From the NCBI GenBank assembly GCA_012064415.1, contig SSNU01000027.1:105600-169599 (forward strand): a stretch of DNA of 64,000 bases. The letters are read 5' to 3'. Every line of letters begins with the position of its first letter. Within the stretch, counting starts at the first letter, position 1. This DNA comes from Gyrodactylus bullatarudis. Taxonomy: Eukaryota; Platyhelminthes; Monogenea; Gyrodactylidea; Gyrodactylidae. The position numbers were made by a program, and so were the translations under genes. Below, in pieces: positions 62,682-64,000 of this stretch. Under the pieces are notes generated by a model, which saw nothing but the letters and a program-made list of their open reading frames with translations, was not told the DNA's origin and searched no databases.

Positions 62682-63706
62682 GGGTTAATCACCAAGTTAG
62701 TATCAATTTTTTTATTATTTTCACCAATAGTATAATAGACCGGTATTATTTTCCAAAGTAGTATCATATTTAAAAAATTTTCTATTATAGTATCAATACT
62801 TTAAAATATTTCAAAAACAGTATAATATACTGATATATATTGTCAGACTTAGTATTACAGTAGTCTGTGGAAAAATAACTCAAACAACTTTTTTTTCAAT
62901 TTGAAATTAAAAAAAAATTTATTCTAAGAAAATTTAAATAATTATTTAAGTACTTATAAGTAACGTTGATAGATATCAGGATAAGATCTTTTCGGCTACT
63001 GAACGAAGTCTTTTCTTCTTAGGTTTTCCTCTTTTACATGAATCAGACTTTGGTTTAGGATTTGATGATTTTAGACCATCCAAATCACAGAAATTAAATT
63101 CAGAACTGTACATTTCTTTTCAATTCTGTTATTTTGTAAAAATTCGGAGGGTACTCTTCGGGTACTTTTGGCGATGTTCCATTAAGGATGACTTGCTTCA
63201 TTCAGCAATATTGGACGTGAGATGACCGAATCTGTAGGTGGGGAAATAGTACTCGACCCAAAATTTGGCATCTATTTTTGATAGATATTCATGAATATTC
63301 AAGGGTCTAGACTTTAAAAAAAGCTTTTGTCAAATAATTAAAATAACAGCCATCTAGAACAATTATTGACAAACCTTTAAGAATGCCTTTATGAATGCCA
63401 AATCTTGTTCATCCCTCGATTTCAGTATATCAGTGAAATTTTCAGGATTTTTCAACTGAAAAAGCTCTCCAAAATAAAACTTCAAAAAAATTTTTCCAAT
63501 TGATCTGATTTTAGTTATTTTTCCACAAACTAATACTAAGTCTGAAAATATATATTGGTATATTATACTGTTTTTGAAATATTTTAAAGTATTGATACTA
63601 TAATAGAAAATTTTTAAAATATGATACTACTTTGGAAAATAATACCGGTCTATTATACTATTGGTGAAAATAATAAAAAAATTGATACTAACTTGGTGAA
63701 TAACCC
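62682..63706 (-). mobile_element. Second Mutator-like element with about 190-bp TIRs and perfect 9-bp TSD
   Basis: Ends begin GGGTTAATCACCAAGTTAG (left) and its complement with one change (right, ...CTAACTTGGTGAATAACCC). The inverted termini extend about 140 bp at very high identity and more weakly beyond. The 9-bp duplication TATTATTTA flanks it (62673-62681 and 63707-63715). The interior codes the basic C-terminal tail of the same transposase family as the element at 17468-18564, on the minus strand. The catalytic part is missing. Confidence 0.9.
62976..63113 (-). pseudogene. MULE transposase C-terminal tail
   Basis: 45 codons from MYSSEFNFCDLDGLKS to KRGKPKKKRLRSVAEKILS and a stop. It parallels the end of the frame at 18045-18347 (KFNFCDIEELK ... 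GKQKRKRIRSLAEKVL). Residues upstream are out of frame, and no SWIM finger can be read. Confidence 0.65.
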
Positions 63707-63878
63707 TATTATTTATTTATTTTATGGTTCAGTATGAACAATGACTATATTTACAAAATATTTTCTATTATGAGATAGAATTCCTTATATCATACTATAT
63801 TATTTTCACATATGGAACAAGGTTTTCTACTCTCAGAGTAATTTCGGAAACCATGTTCAATCGAATATTTTAGAAAAG

Positions 63879-64000
63879 GGGTATTTGCAAAACTAGTATG
63901 TCCAATGGGCGTTTATTCAGAATTAGTATGTTTTTAAATTGAAAAATCAGATCTAGTATGTCGTTTTCCGCAAGTACGTGTAAGAAAAATTTCAGATTTA
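63879..64000. repeat. Start of a further TAGTAT-array element, cut by the window edge
   Basis: GGGGTATTTGCAAAACTAG begins at 63879. TAGTAT occurs at 63894, 63924 and 63954, exactly 30 bp apart. It continues past the end of the window. Confidence 0.5.

Noticed and set aside
1..64000. CRISPR arrays, riboswitches or bacterial-type operons
   Set aside because: The window is eukaryotic; its repeats are long inverted transposon ends, not regularly spaced direct repeats with unique spacers.

Overview
The window looks like AT-rich metazoan nuclear DNA. Genes are split by spliceosomal GT-AG introns. The proteins are animal types: tetraspanins, cohesin RAD21, MAD2, topoisomerase III alpha, a C1orf123/CZIB protein and a MADD/Rab3-GEF. 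Transposons are very abundant (Mutator-like, piggyBac, Tc1/mariner, Penelope-like, non-LTR, Gypsy and large foldback elements). The overall character fits a parasitic or free-living arthropod such as a caligid copepod, but nothing seen here fixes the species.

Layout. 1-5.8 kb: foldback repeats, a broken glycosyltransferase-92 fragment (-) and an intact single-exon GT92 gene (+). 6.0-8.8 kb: two tetraspanin genes (-). 9.6-19.8 kb: a minus-strand gene of at least five phase-1 exons, each coding about 80-113 residues of a PH-like repeat; its introns hold a TIR element with a decayed ORF, a Penelope-like fragment and a Mutator-like element with a perfect 9-bp target duplication. 21.3-21.8 kb: LINE fragments. 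22.3-33.6 kb: a 13-exon TOP3A gene (+) with two ultrashort introns (25 and 30 nt) and one intron of 5.5 kb that contains a 654-residue secreted-protein gene on the other strand and a piggyBac relic split by a foldback element. 33.6-34.1 kb: CZIB (-), tail to tail with TOP3A. 34.1-44.2 kb: repeat-rich sequence with an RNF220-like gene and a LINE fragment. 44.2-49.5 kb: a compact chromosome-segregation cluster of RAD21 (+), a coiled-coil protein (-) and MAD2 (-). 49.6-54.3 kb: a LINE endonuclease fragment split by a nearly intact Gypsy element. 55.7-56.5 kb: a three-exon gene for a 54-residue secreted precursor with the layout of an amidated neuropeptide. 56.6-60.9 kb: a Tc1-like relic and foldbacks. 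61.0-62.4 kb: C-terminal exons of MADD (-). 62.5 kb to the end: a second Mutator-like element nested in sequence with a 30-bp-phased TAGTAT motif.

There is no operon logic, and the genes do not form one pathway. RAD21 and MAD2 both act in sister-chromatid cohesion and segregation, and TOP3A acts in recombination-intermediate dissolution, so the right half is enriched for genome-maintenance functions. The most notable signals are the neuropeptide-like precursor, introns of 25-36 nt, a 205-bp near-identical tract between two otherwise diverged GT92 copies, the domain-per-exon PH-like gene, and the phased motif arrays in Mutator-like termini. Gene models are hand-spliced from reading frame and GT-AG signals.
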